DNA of 64,000 nucleotides from Cupriavidus lacunae (GTDB taxonomy: Bacteria; Pseudomonadota; Gammaproteobacteria; Burkholderiales; Burkholderiaceae). Positions 20,857 through 28,481 of this stretch are shown in pieces. The first letter of the stretch is position 1. Every line of letters starts with the position of its first letter. Under the pieces are notes generated by a model. The model worked only from the letters and a program-made list of their open reading frames with translations, searched no databases and was not told the DNA's origin. A program made the translations under genes and the position numbers. The DNA is taken from positions 24,362-88,361 of the forward strand of contig NZ_QKWJ01000012.1 of the NCBI RefSeq assembly GCF_003353055.1, read 5' to 3'.

Positions 20857-22188
20857 ATGCTTCTTTTGCCCAACGGTCTTGGTGTCGCCACATCCCGCGC
20901 GCTGCGCAAGCTGGCCAGCCTGACGCTGGCCGTGCTGCTGCCGGCAGGCGTGGCGCTGGCCGCCACCGCATCCGACACGCAACAGATCGAACGCGGCCGC
21001 TACCTGGCGCGCATCGCCAATTGCGCCGCCTGCCATACCAGCGAAGGCGGCAAGCCGTTTGCCGGCGGGCTGCCGATCCGCACGGCGGTCGGCACGATCC
21101 ATTCGACCAATATCACGCCCGATGCAAGTAGCGGCATCGGTGCCTATTCGCTGTCAGAGTTCGACCGCGCAGTGCGGCACGGCGTGGCGCGCGACGGCAA
21201 GCGGATCTATCCGGCGATGCCGTATCCGTCGTATGCGCGTATGCGCACCGAGGACGTGGCGGCGCTGTATGCCTACCTGCGCGCCGAGGTGGCGCCGGTT
21301 ACGCAGCGCAATCCCGCGCCGCAGATGCGTTGGCCGTTCAGCATGCGCAGCCTGCTGGCCGTGTGGAATGTCCTGTTTCTCGACGACGACCCCGTCCGCA
21401 CCGACGCAGCCCGCGGCGCGGCCTGGAACCGCGGCGCTTACCTGGTGCAGGCCGTGGCGCACTGCGGCGCCTGCCATACGCCGCGCGGCAGCCTGTACGC
21501 AGAGAAGGGGCTGGACGAGCGCAGCCGCCATTTCCTGGCCGGGGCGAGCGTGGAGGGCTGGTCCGCCACCAACCTGACCGGCGACCAGCTCACCGGCCTG
21601 GGCGCGTGGTCGCGCGCGGATATCGCCGAGTTCCTGCGCACCGGGCGCAACGGGCACGCGACTTCGTTCGGGCCGATGTCCACGGTAATCTCCACTGCCA
21701 CCCAGTACATGAACGCCGCTGACCTGGATGCGGTGGCCGCCTACCTGAAATCCCTGCCGGGCGCGCGCGGCGAGGACAAGCCCTTCCGGCACGATCCCGC
21801 CACCGCGCAGCAACTGCGGCAAGGCCGCTTCGACCTGCCCGGCGCACGGCAGTACGCGGTCTTCTGCATGCCTTGCCATGGCGCCGACGGCAAGGGCTTT
21901 GCCCGCGTGTTCCCGCCGCTGGCCGGCAACCCGACGGTGGCCGATCCCGACCCCGCCTCGCTGGTCAACCTGCTGCTCGACGGTGCCGTGACGGCGCGCG
22001 TCGGCACCGCGCCGGCGGATTACCACATGCCCGGCTACGGCTGGACGCTGGACGACCAGGAGCTGGCCAACGTGCTGACCTTTATCCGCGGCAGCTGGGG
22101 CAACCGCGCCGCGCCGGTGCAAGAGGCCGACGTGGCCGCGCGGCGCAAGGCGCTGGCCGCCCAGCGCCGCACCGATGCCGAACGATGA
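20857..22188 (+). CDS. Triheme cytochrome c, dehydrogenase electron-acceptor subunit
   Basis: A 443-residue exported protein. The signal peptide (ALRKLASLTLAVLLPAGVALA) is followed by three CxxCH heme c sites: CAACH (56-60), CGACH (203-207) and CMPCH (337-341). This is the layout of the cytochrome subunit of membrane-bound alcohol, gluconate and sorbitol dehydrogenases, which passes electrons to ubiquinone. Axial Met candidates are present near each heme. The partner is probably the FAD oxidoreductase that starts 7 bp downstream; the third small subunit often found in these complexes is not obvious. Confidence 0.92.
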   Translation: MLLLPNGLGVATSRALRKLASLTLAVLLPAGVALAATASDTQQIERGRYLARIANCAACHTSEGGKPFAGGLPIRTAVGTIHSTNITPDASSGIGAYSLSEFDRAVRHGVARDGKRIYPAMPYPSYARMRTEDVAALYAYLRAEVAPVTQRNPAPQMRWPFSMRSLLAVWNVLFLDDDPVRTDAARGAAWNRGAYLVQAVAHCGACHTPRGSLYAEKGLDERSRHFLAGASVEGWSATNLTGDQLTGLGAWSRADIAEFLRTGRNGHATSFGPMSTVISTATQYMNAADLDAVAAYLKSLPGARGEDKPFRHDPATAQQLRQGRFDLPGARQYAVFCMPCHGADGKGFARVFPPLAGNPTVADPDPASLVNLLLDGAVTARVGTAPADYHMPGYGWTLDDQELANVLTFIRGSWGNRAAPVQEADVAARRKALAAQRRTDAER

Positions 22189-22195
22189 GCCCCCG

Positions 22196-24040
22196 ATGAC
22201 GATCACGCGCAGAGACTTCCTCAATGGCACCGCCCTGACCATCGCCGCAGGGCTTGCGCCGGTACAACTGCTGCACGCGCAGCAGGCCAGGACTGGTGCA
22301 ACGTACCCGCCGGCCCTGACCGGGCTGCGCGGCAACCATCCCGGCACCTACACGCTGGCGCACAGCCTGGCGCGCGAGGGCGCGAAATATCCCGTGGTGC
22401 TGGCACACGAGGCCTTCGACCTGGTCGTAGTCGGCGGTGGCCTCAGCGGGCTGGCGGCGGCGTGGTTCTACCGGCGCCGCTTCGGTGCCAACCGCCGCAT
22501 CCTGATCCTGGACAACCACGACGACTTCGGCGGCCATGCCAAGCGCAATGAGTTCACGGTGCGCGGCCAGCGGCTGGTGACCTATGGCGGCAGCGCCGAG
22601 ATGCCGGCAAGCGCTGCCAGCGACGCTGCGGTGCGCGAGCTGCTGGCAGGGATCGGGCTCGACGCCACGCGCCCGCCTGGCACGGCGCCGGCGGATCCTT
22701 ATGCCGCGCTCGGCATGGGCCGCGCCGTGTTCTTCGATGCCGAGCATTTCGGGCGCGACCAATGGGTCGCGGGCGATCCGTTCGGCGAGTTGATCGATGC
22801 CCGCAGCGGGCAGCAGGCCGGTGGCCCGGATGCGGCGGCCCTGTCGCGCTTCCTGGACAGCACGCCTTTGCCTGCGGCGGACCGCGCCGCGCTGGCGCGG
22901 CTGGCCGCCGGCACCACCGACTACCTGCCGGCGCTGTCCGGTGCCGAGCGTGCGGCGGCGCTGCGCGCCATGCGTTACGCCAGCTTCCTGCGTGACAAGG
23001 CCGGCATCGGCCTGGCCGGGCAACGCTTCCTGCGCAGCCGCAGCAACGATGCCTATGCGCTGGATGCCGATGGGATCTCCGTTGCCGACGCCATTGCCAT
23101 CGGCCTGCCTGCCGGGGCCAACATGCCTGCACCGGCGGGAAACCCGCGGCTTGGCAAGTCGCCGGCTTCGCGCCTGTGGTTTCCGGATGGCAATGCCTCG
23201 CTGGCACGGCTGCTGGTGCAGAGCCTGATCCCGGGCGTGGCGTCGATCGCCCGGCCGGCCGATGTGGTGTCGGCCACGTTCGACTACAGCCGCCTGGACC
23301 GCGACGGGCAGCCGGTGCGCCTGCGCCTGAACAGCACCGCGATCGCGGTCGAGCCCGACGGCAATATCACGCGCGTGACCTATGGCTTCAGCGGCAACCT
23401 GCATCGTGTCGAGGCGCGCCACGTGGTGCTGGCTGGCTACAACATGATGATCCCGTACCTGCTGCCTTCGCTGCCGGCGCAGCAGAAGGAGGTGCTGCAC
23501 AACGAGGCCAAGGCGCCGCTGGTCTACACCAAGGTGGCGCTGGACCACTGGCAGGCCTTCGCCGCGCTGCGCACGCGCCGCATCCACGCGCCGGCCATGG
23601 CCTATACCGACCTGTGGCTGGAACCGCCGGCGGGCAGGCAGCCCTCCGATCCCGCCGTGCTGCATATGCTCTATGTGCCGACCGTGCCGGATAGCGGCAT
23701 GCCGGCGCGCGACCGCTTTCGCGCGGGCCGTGCCTTGCTGCTGGGGACGCCCTTCGATACGCTGGAGCGCGACATCCGCGCGCAGCTCGACCGCATGCTC
23801 GGGCACAAGGGGTTTGCTTCGAAGGACGTGATCCGCGGGATCACCGTTAACCGCTGGGCGCACGGCTACAGCTATATGCCTGACAGCCTGGCGGGTGAAA
23901 ACGTGGCGCCCGATGTGGCGTGGCCGGGGCTGCCCGGTGTGGGGAATATCAGCATCGCCAACAGCGACAATGCGGGCAGCCCGTCGCTGGCCGCGGCGGT
24001 GGGGCAGGGGAAGGGGGCGGTTGAACGGTTGTTGGCGTAG
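22196..24040 (+). CDS. Tat-exported FAD oxidoreductase, spermidine-dehydrogenase-like
   Basis: About 614 residues. The start at 22196 gives a twin-arginine leader, MTITRRDFLNGTALTIAAGL, ending near QLLHAQ; a start at 22175 overlaps the cytochrome stop. The mature protein begins TYPPALTGLRGNHPGTY and carries an FAD Rossmann motif VVVGGGLSGLAAAWFYRRR. The overall pattern resembles SpdH-type periplasmic spermidine dehydrogenases and related NAD(P)-binding proteins. It probably oxidises an amine or alcohol in the periplasm and passes electrons to the triheme cytochrome encoded just upstream. The substrate is not proven. The gene ends 5 bp before the giant inverted repeat. Confidence 0.8.
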   Translation: MTITRRDFLNGTALTIAAGLAPVQLLHAQQARTGATYPPALTGLRGNHPGTYTLAHSLAREGAKYPVVLAHEAFDLVVVGGGLSGLAAAWFYRRRFGANRRILILDNHDDFGGHAKRNEFTVRGQRLVTYGGSAEMPASAASDAAVRELLAGIGLDATRPPGTAPADPYAALGMGRAVFFDAEHFGRDQWVAGDPFGELIDARSGQQAGGPDAAALSRFLDSTPLPAADRAALARLAAGTTDYLPALSGAERAAALRAMRYASFLRDKAGIGLAGQRFLRSRSNDAYALDADGISVADAIAIGLPAGANMPAPAGNPRLGKSPASRLWFPDGNASLARLLVQSLIPGVASIARPADVVSATFDYSRLDRDGQPVRLRLNSTAIAVEPDGNITRVTYGFSGNLHRVEARHVVLAGYNMMIPYLLPSLPAQQKEVLHNEAKAPLVYTKVALDHWQAFAALRTRRIHAPAMAYTDLWLEPPAGRQPSDPAVLHMLYVPTVPDSGMPARDRFRAGRALLLGTPFDTLERDIRAQLDRMLGHKGFASKDVIRGITVNRWAHGYSYMPDSLAGENVAPDVAWPGLPGVGNISIANSDNAGSPSLAAAVGQGKGAVERLLA

Positions 24041-24134
24041 GGGGTGGGGTTGCTTGCTTGTTGGCTTGGTTATGTAGGTCGGGTTTGATGTTGTCGTAGG
24101 TTTAAACGCTTGGTTCCGCCCTGCTGGGCGGGTC

Positions 24135-24159
24135 ACTTTTTGTCCGAGCGACAAAAAGT
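24135..24159. terminator. Hairpin ACTTTTTGTC-CGAGC-GACAAAAAGT, left arm
   Basis: A perfect 10-bp stem with a 5-base loop, with an A/T tract in the stem on both strands, so it can act as a bidirectional rho-independent-like terminator. It sits 95 bp past the flavoprotein stop. A copy is in the opposite arm. Confidence 0.55.
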
Positions 24160-24702
24160 AACCAAAAAACGCGCCGCCTCCGGCGGCTGGCCATCCATTT
24201 CACGGCGTCGGTGGTTCAAACGGCGGTGCTTGTGGCCGTTCGACCCAGCTACGCTCCCTGTCCGGTGCCTGCGTCCACGGACTATTGGACGAACCCGACT
24301 TTAGGCTATTGGCAGCCTGCTAACGAGGTCATCGGTAGGACGCCTACGGCTGCGCTGCGCGCACTCAGTATCGTAGGTCGGGTGCTCGGGCACGGAGTGC
24401 GTCGCTGCGCTCACACGGCGCGGTCGGGATGCCGGGCCAAAGGCGCAAATCAGGACGTGGTCGTTCGTTCTGCCACGTTAGGGCCGGCGCGAAGCGCAGC
24501 CGAAGGCGTCCCTCCGCCGCGGTGCTTAGCAGGCTGCCAACGGCCTAAAGTCGGGTTCGTCCAATAGTCCGTTGATGTGGGCACAGACAGGGTGCGTAGC
24601 AGGCCCGAACGGCCAACCACGCCAAACGGCAAGCACCGCCGCCCGAACCACCAACACCACCAAATTGATGGCCAGCCGCCTGAAGCGACGCGTTTTTTGG
24701 TT

Positions 24703-24727
24703 ACTTTTTGTCGCTCGGACAAAAAGT
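24703..24727. terminator. Hairpin ACTTTTTGTC-GCTCG-GACAAAAAGT, right arm
   Basis: The mirror copy of the left hairpin with the same 10-bp stem. It is placed about 175 bp past the end of the minus-strand acyltransferase and could stop its transcripts. Confidence 0.55.
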
Positions 24728-24901
24728 GACCCGCCCAGCAGGGCGGAACCAGGCGGTTAATCCTACGACAACATGGAACCCGACCTACATAACCAAGCCA
24801 ACGAGCAAGCAGCCCCGCCGGCTAAAGCCGGCGAAACAGCCCACGCCCGCCAAGCACCACAACCTCCCGCATGGCGGAAAGCCAAACAAGCCCCCAAACC
24901 T

Positions 24902-25927
24902 TCACCCCAACCGCCCCGACACCAACGCATCGATCTCCGCATCCTTGTCCTCCCACTGGCGCGCCAGCCAGTTGTGGAATTCCCTGCGGAAGGCCTTGTC
25001 GCTGCCGTAATCAGCCTCGCAGAAGGCCGGCGGCACCGGCAGTTGCCGCATGCGTACCAGCACCGGACCCGCGCGCCCGCAGGCCAGATCCCAGAAGCCC
25101 GGCGCGCCTTCCGGGTACACGATGGTGACATCGATCAGCGAGCGGAATTTGTTGCCCATCGCATTCAGCGCCACCGCCAGTCCGCCGGCCTTGGGCTTGA
25201 GCAGGTGACGGTACGGTGAGTCCTGGGCCGCGCGCTTGGCCTCGGTAAAACGGGTGCCTTCGGCAAACACCATCACGCTGGTCGGCACCAGCGAAAACTT
25301 CGCGCAGGCGCGCTTCGCCGTTTCCTGGTCCTGGCGCCGCAATGCCGGATTGCGCCGCAGTTGCGCCTTGCCATGGCGCTTCATGAACGGAAAGTCCAGC
25401 GCCCACCACGCCAGCCCGATCACCGGCACATAGATCAGCTGTTGCTTCAGGAAAAACTTCAGCAGCGGGATGCGCCGGTTCAGCGAGCGCTGCAGCACGA
25501 AGATATCCGCCCACGACTGGTGGTTGCAGTTCACCAGGTACCAGTCGGCATAGCGCAGCCCCTCATGGCCCTGGACATCCCACGGCTCGCGCTGGATCCA
25601 CGCGAACCAGCCGGTGTTGTTAGCAATCCAGGCGGTGGCGATGCCGTTGAGCAGCGGATCGATGCGCCGCCTGACGGCGGCAAACGGCAGCGCCAGCTTC
25701 AGCAGCGCCAGCGGAAACAGCAGCGCGCACCAGAACAGCGTGCTGGCGATCAGCAGCGTCCAGCTGAGAATCCCGGTCACCCAGGCAAAGCGGCCACGCG
25801 GCACCGGAGCCCGGCGGCGGCGAGACAAGGGGGTGGGTTCCCCGGGTGTTGAGGCCGTTGAGGGCGTTGAGGGCGTTGAGGCACTCGTGCCGGTGGCACG
25901 TGTTGACGAGGAGGGGGCTGAGGTCAT
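24902..25927 (-). CDS. PlsC-type lysophospholipid/1-acylglycerol-phosphate acyltransferase
   Basis: About 341 residues. The acyltransferase motif H-x4-D is present as NHQSWAD, with FAEGTRF (the EGTR block) and LLKPKAGGL later. A low-complexity N-terminus (Ser/Thr/Pro-rich, including the GTTGAGG-type repeats around 25846-25880) is followed by a membrane helix (WVTGILSWTLLIASTLFWCALL) and an amphipathic segment. The ATG at 25927 is chosen over the TTG at 25951. It transfers an acyl chain to a lysophospholipid or similar acceptor at the inner membrane; the specific acceptor is not known. Neighbours suggest no pathway. Confidence 0.88.
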   Translation of the reverse strand: MTSAPSSSTRATGTSASTPSTPSTASTPGEPTPLSRRRRAPVPRGRFAWVTGILSWTLLIASTLFWCALLFPLALLKLALPFAAVRRRIDPLLNGIATAWIANNTGWFAWIQREPWDVQGHEGLRYADWYLVNCNHQSWADIFVLQRSLNRRIPLLKFFLKQQLIYVPVIGLAWWALDFPFMKRHGKAQLRRNPALRRQDQETAKRACAKFSLVPTSVMVFAEGTRFTEAKRAAQDSPYRHLLKPKAGGLAVALNAMGNKFRSLIDVTIVYPEGAPGFWDLACGRAGPVLVRMRQLPVPPAFCEADYGSDKAFRREFHNWLARQWEDKDAEIDALVSGRLG

Positions 25928-26062
25928 GGATGCCAGTCTGCAGGCTTGCAAGGGTTGTGGGCTTGCGCGTGATCAACGCAGGCACTATTGGGTGCGTACT
26001 TTAACTCGCCCGATGGGGAGCGTGGGACGCATTCTGCCTTGCCGCCTGGGAACTTGCAGGAC

Positions 26063-27024
26063 TCAGAACACGACGGTCGCCGTCCCCATGAACGTGTTCG
26101 TGCTCTTCAGGCGGTTCTTGCTGGATACGGTAGGCACCCAACGCAGGCCAAGCGACAGCAGGCTCTTGGCGCCGATCTTGGTGTCATAGGTGACGATCGG
26201 GCCCACCGCCCAGTCATGGCCACGGAAGCCGTTCAGGCGGTCGGCCAGCGGGCCGCTGTCATCGCCGAGCTGCTGCGTCGTGCCCGCGATCAGCCCGAGG
26301 CCGGCGCCGTTGGAAAAGCGCTTGAGGGCATGGTGTCGAGCGTGAACAGCGGCGCGTTCTGGTAATCGGTGGCGTTGTTGCCGGTGTAGAACTGGATCCC
26401 GGCCACGGCATCGAACTCAAGCCCGTGCTCGGGAAACAGCTTGGTGTAGGCCACCTGCGGAATAAAGGTCCAGTTGTTCAGGCTGGGGTTGGCCAGGGCG
26501 TTGGGATCGTACTTGCCGGTCGGCGCCCACACGTTCAGGCTCAGGGCCACGTGCTCGGTCTTTGAGAAATGGTAGCCCGCGATAATCGGCGCGAAGGTAA
26601 TGTCGAACAGGTTCGACGCGGTGTCCTGCGTGCTGCTGACGCGACCGCCGGCGCTGACGTTGGCCGTGACCTTGGTCCAGACATAGGGCAGCGTGAAGCT
26701 GGAGGCAAAGTTCCAGGCGCCGGGGCCGGTGTCCCAGACCTTCATCACGGTTGCCAGCGTGAACGCCACCTTGCCGTCCACCCCGGCGGATGCCTTGCCC
26801 GCGATGGGCACACTGCGGCTGCCGCCGATCGAGCCATCGAGGTAGACCTCGCCGACGTTCACGATAAGCGTCGGTTCAGGCGACACAATCCCCACATTGG
26901 GAAGCACACTGGTGCCGGTCACGGGGCGCCCCAGGGCGCCTTCGGTCGCGTGAGCGCCCGAGCAGGCAACGAGGAGGGGCGCAGCAATGGCCAGCCGGTT
27001 TGCGATGGTCTTTGACATAGTCAT
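26063..27024 (-). pseudogene. SphA/MetA-like outer-membrane transporter, one frameshift
   Basis: The N-terminus has a signal peptide (ANRLAIAAPLLVACSGAHA) and the barrel strands of the phenol-degradation SphA/MetA-type family (VGEVYLDGSIGGS, then FTLPYVWTKVTANVSAGG). After LFTLDTM at about 26328 the frame shifts by one base; the missing portion is fully readable in the other frame as ALKRFSNGAGLGLIAG, on to a stop at 26063 after a terminal Phe (TATVVF), as expected of a barrel. Restored it would be about 320 residues. The frameshift is a single missing base near GGGCAT, so a sequencing error cannot be excluded. No catabolic gene lies next to it. Confidence 0.8.
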
Positions 27025-27115
27025 GGAACGTGAAATGCAAGGCCGGCCTGGCGCTTTGCCGGAATGCCGACCGGAGGCGCATGCCTGCCCGTGCCTGCTA
27101 CGGGGAAATCAAACG

Positions 27116-27457
27116 GTGAAGTACTACCTCACCCTCATATTTACGCGGCTGGAATTGCTGTCCTACCTGCGCGCCAACGGCTTCAAGACCTACATCGTCT
27201 CCGGCAGCACCATCGAGTTCATGCGGCCATGGAGCCAGGCCATCTACGGCGTTCCGCCCGAGCAGGTGATCGGCTCCTCGCAGGCCGTGCGCTACCAAGT
27301 GCGCGGCGGCAAGCCGGTGCTGGTGCGCGATCCCAAGCTGGACTTCATGGATGACGGCCGCGACGACGCGGTGCTGGCGCAATGGCCCGAGAGCCAGGTA
27401 CAGGCCGTGGCCGGCGCATGCCGGCGCTGGATTGCGGAGCACCATGTACCAGTTTGA
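27116..27457 (+). pseudogene. Chimeric fragment: internal HAD phosphatase piece joined to a DUF4381-like tail
   Basis: The frame encodes ELLSYLRANGFKTYIVSGST, then MRPWSQAIYGVPPEQVIGSS and PVLVRDPKLDFMDDG. This is the middle of a HAD-family phosphatase; its N-terminal DxD and C-terminal GNSDGD parts are missing. At about 27354 it changes to AVLAQWPESQVQAVAGACRRWIAEHH, followed by a stop overlapping the start of the VWA gene. That tail looks like the C-terminus of the DUF4381 gene that normally precedes batA. The best reading is a deletion that joined two genes. The GTG at 27116 is only a convenience start; no functional product is expected. Confidence 0.55.
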
Positions 27458-28481
27458 ATACCCCTGGCTCTTCGTCCTGCTGCCGCTGCCGTTGCTGCTG
27501 TGGTGGTGGCTGCCGCCGTACCGCGAGGAAAGCCCGTCGGTGCGCTTGCCGTTCTTTGGCGAGGTGGCCAGTGCCGCCGGCCTGATCCCGGCCACGGGTG
27601 CCGTGGTGCCGCGACGCAACCGGCTGCAATGGGTGCTGGCGCCGCTGGCGTGGGTGCTGGTGGTGACGGCGCTGGCGCGGCCGCAGTTCCTGGAAGCGCC
27701 GATCCAGAAGGTGCAGCCGGCGCGCGACCTGCTGATCGTGCTGGATTTGTCGCAGTCAATGGACACGCGCGATTTCCGTGATCCGTCCGGCGTGCTGATC
27801 GCGCGCGTGCAGGCGGTGCGGCAGGTGGTGAGCGGCTTCGTGGCCAAGCGTCCCGGCGACCGCATCGGCCTGATCGTATTCGGCGATGCGCCGTATCCGC
27901 TGGCGCCGTTCACGCTGGACCACCAGCTGGTGCAGACGCTGATCACCGGCCTGCTGCCGGGCATGGCCGGGCCGAGCACGGCGCTGGGCGACGCCATCGG
28001 GCTCGGCATCAAGATGTTCGAACACAGCGAAGCGTCGGAGAAGGTGCTGATCGTGCTGACCGACGGCAATGACACCGCGAGCCGGATGCCGCCTGAGCGC
28101 GCCGGGGGTATCGCCAAGGAGCGCAAGGTAGTGGTGCATACCATCGGCATCGGCGATCCCAATGCGTCGGGCGAGGAGAAGGTCGATCTCGGCGTGCTGC
28201 AGCGGCTGGCCACGCAGACCGGCGGGCGCTACTTCTTCGGCGCCGACCAGGCCGGGCTGAAGACCATCTACGCGACGCTGGACAAGATCACGCCGCATAA
28301 CGAGAAGACGCTGTCATGGCGGCCGCGGCGCGAGTTGTTCATGTGGCCGCTGGGCGCAGCGCTGGCGCTGGTGCTGGTGTACCAGTTGCTGATGTTCGGC
28401 TACTCGGCGTGGTTGTCGCGCCCGCGCCATTCGGCTGAAGGGGCCGACGATATGGCGCATGCCAGCGGGGAGGGGCGTTGA
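27444..28481 (+). CDS. von Willebrand factor A membrane protein, BatA type
   Basis: A 345-residue protein with two N-terminal membrane helices (LFVLLPLPLLLWWWLPP and WVLAPLAWVLVVTALA), a cytoplasmic or periplasmic VWA domain with a perfect MIDAS motif DLSQSMD (Asp101, Ser103, Ser105), and a final helix (FMWPLGAALALVLVYQLLMFG). It belongs to the Bacteroides aerotolerance-type family usually transcribed with a MoxR ATPase, DUF58 and DUF4381. Only the tail of DUF4381 remains here. The stop and the next start overlap as TGATG. Bat proteins are linked to envelope stress and metal-dependent complexes; the exact role is unknown. Confidence 0.9.
   Translation: MYQFEYPWLFVLLPLPLLLWWWLPPYREESPSVRLPFFGEVASAAGLIPATGAVVPRRNRLQWVLAPLAWVLVVTALARPQFLEAPIQKVQPARDLLIVLDLSQSMDTRDFRDPSGVLIARVQAVRQVVSGFVAKRPGDRIGLIVFGDAPYPLAPFTLDHQLVQTLITGLLPGMAGPSTALGDAIGLGIKMFEHSEASEKVLIVLTDGNDTASRMPPERAGGIAKERKVVVHTIGIGDPNASGEEKVDLGVLQRLATQTGGRYFFGADQAGLKTIYATLDKITPHNEKTLSWRPRRELFMWPLGAALALVLVYQLLMFGYSAWLSRPRHSAEGADDMAHASGEGR

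Larger units (their letters stand above)
24045..24817. repeat. Giant imperfect inverted repeat (773 bp), no gene
   Basis: The left arm (24045-24362) and right arm (24487-24817) are reverse complements of each other apart from scattered mismatches and small indels; a 124-bp spacer lies between. Matching blocks can be read throughout: the outer ends around GGCTTGGTTATGTAGGTCGG, the hairpin block at 24135/24703, a middle block with GACTATTGGACGAACCCGAC, and the inner ends around GGACGCC(T/A)ACGGCTGCGC. Small frames inside it have no start signal or family features. No transposase, target duplication or tRNA is seen. It lies between the flavoprotein and the convergent acyltransferase. Fill of the whole 24041-24901 gap: this repeat plus about 80 bp of unremarkable sequence. 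Confidence 0.88.

Noticed and set aside
24110..24770. Small frames in the giant inverted repeat, with similar peptides on opposite strands (MSERQKVTKK and MSLGQKVTRP types)
   Set aside because: They are mirror copies created by the repeat, have no ribosome binding sites or family features, and cross the hairpins.
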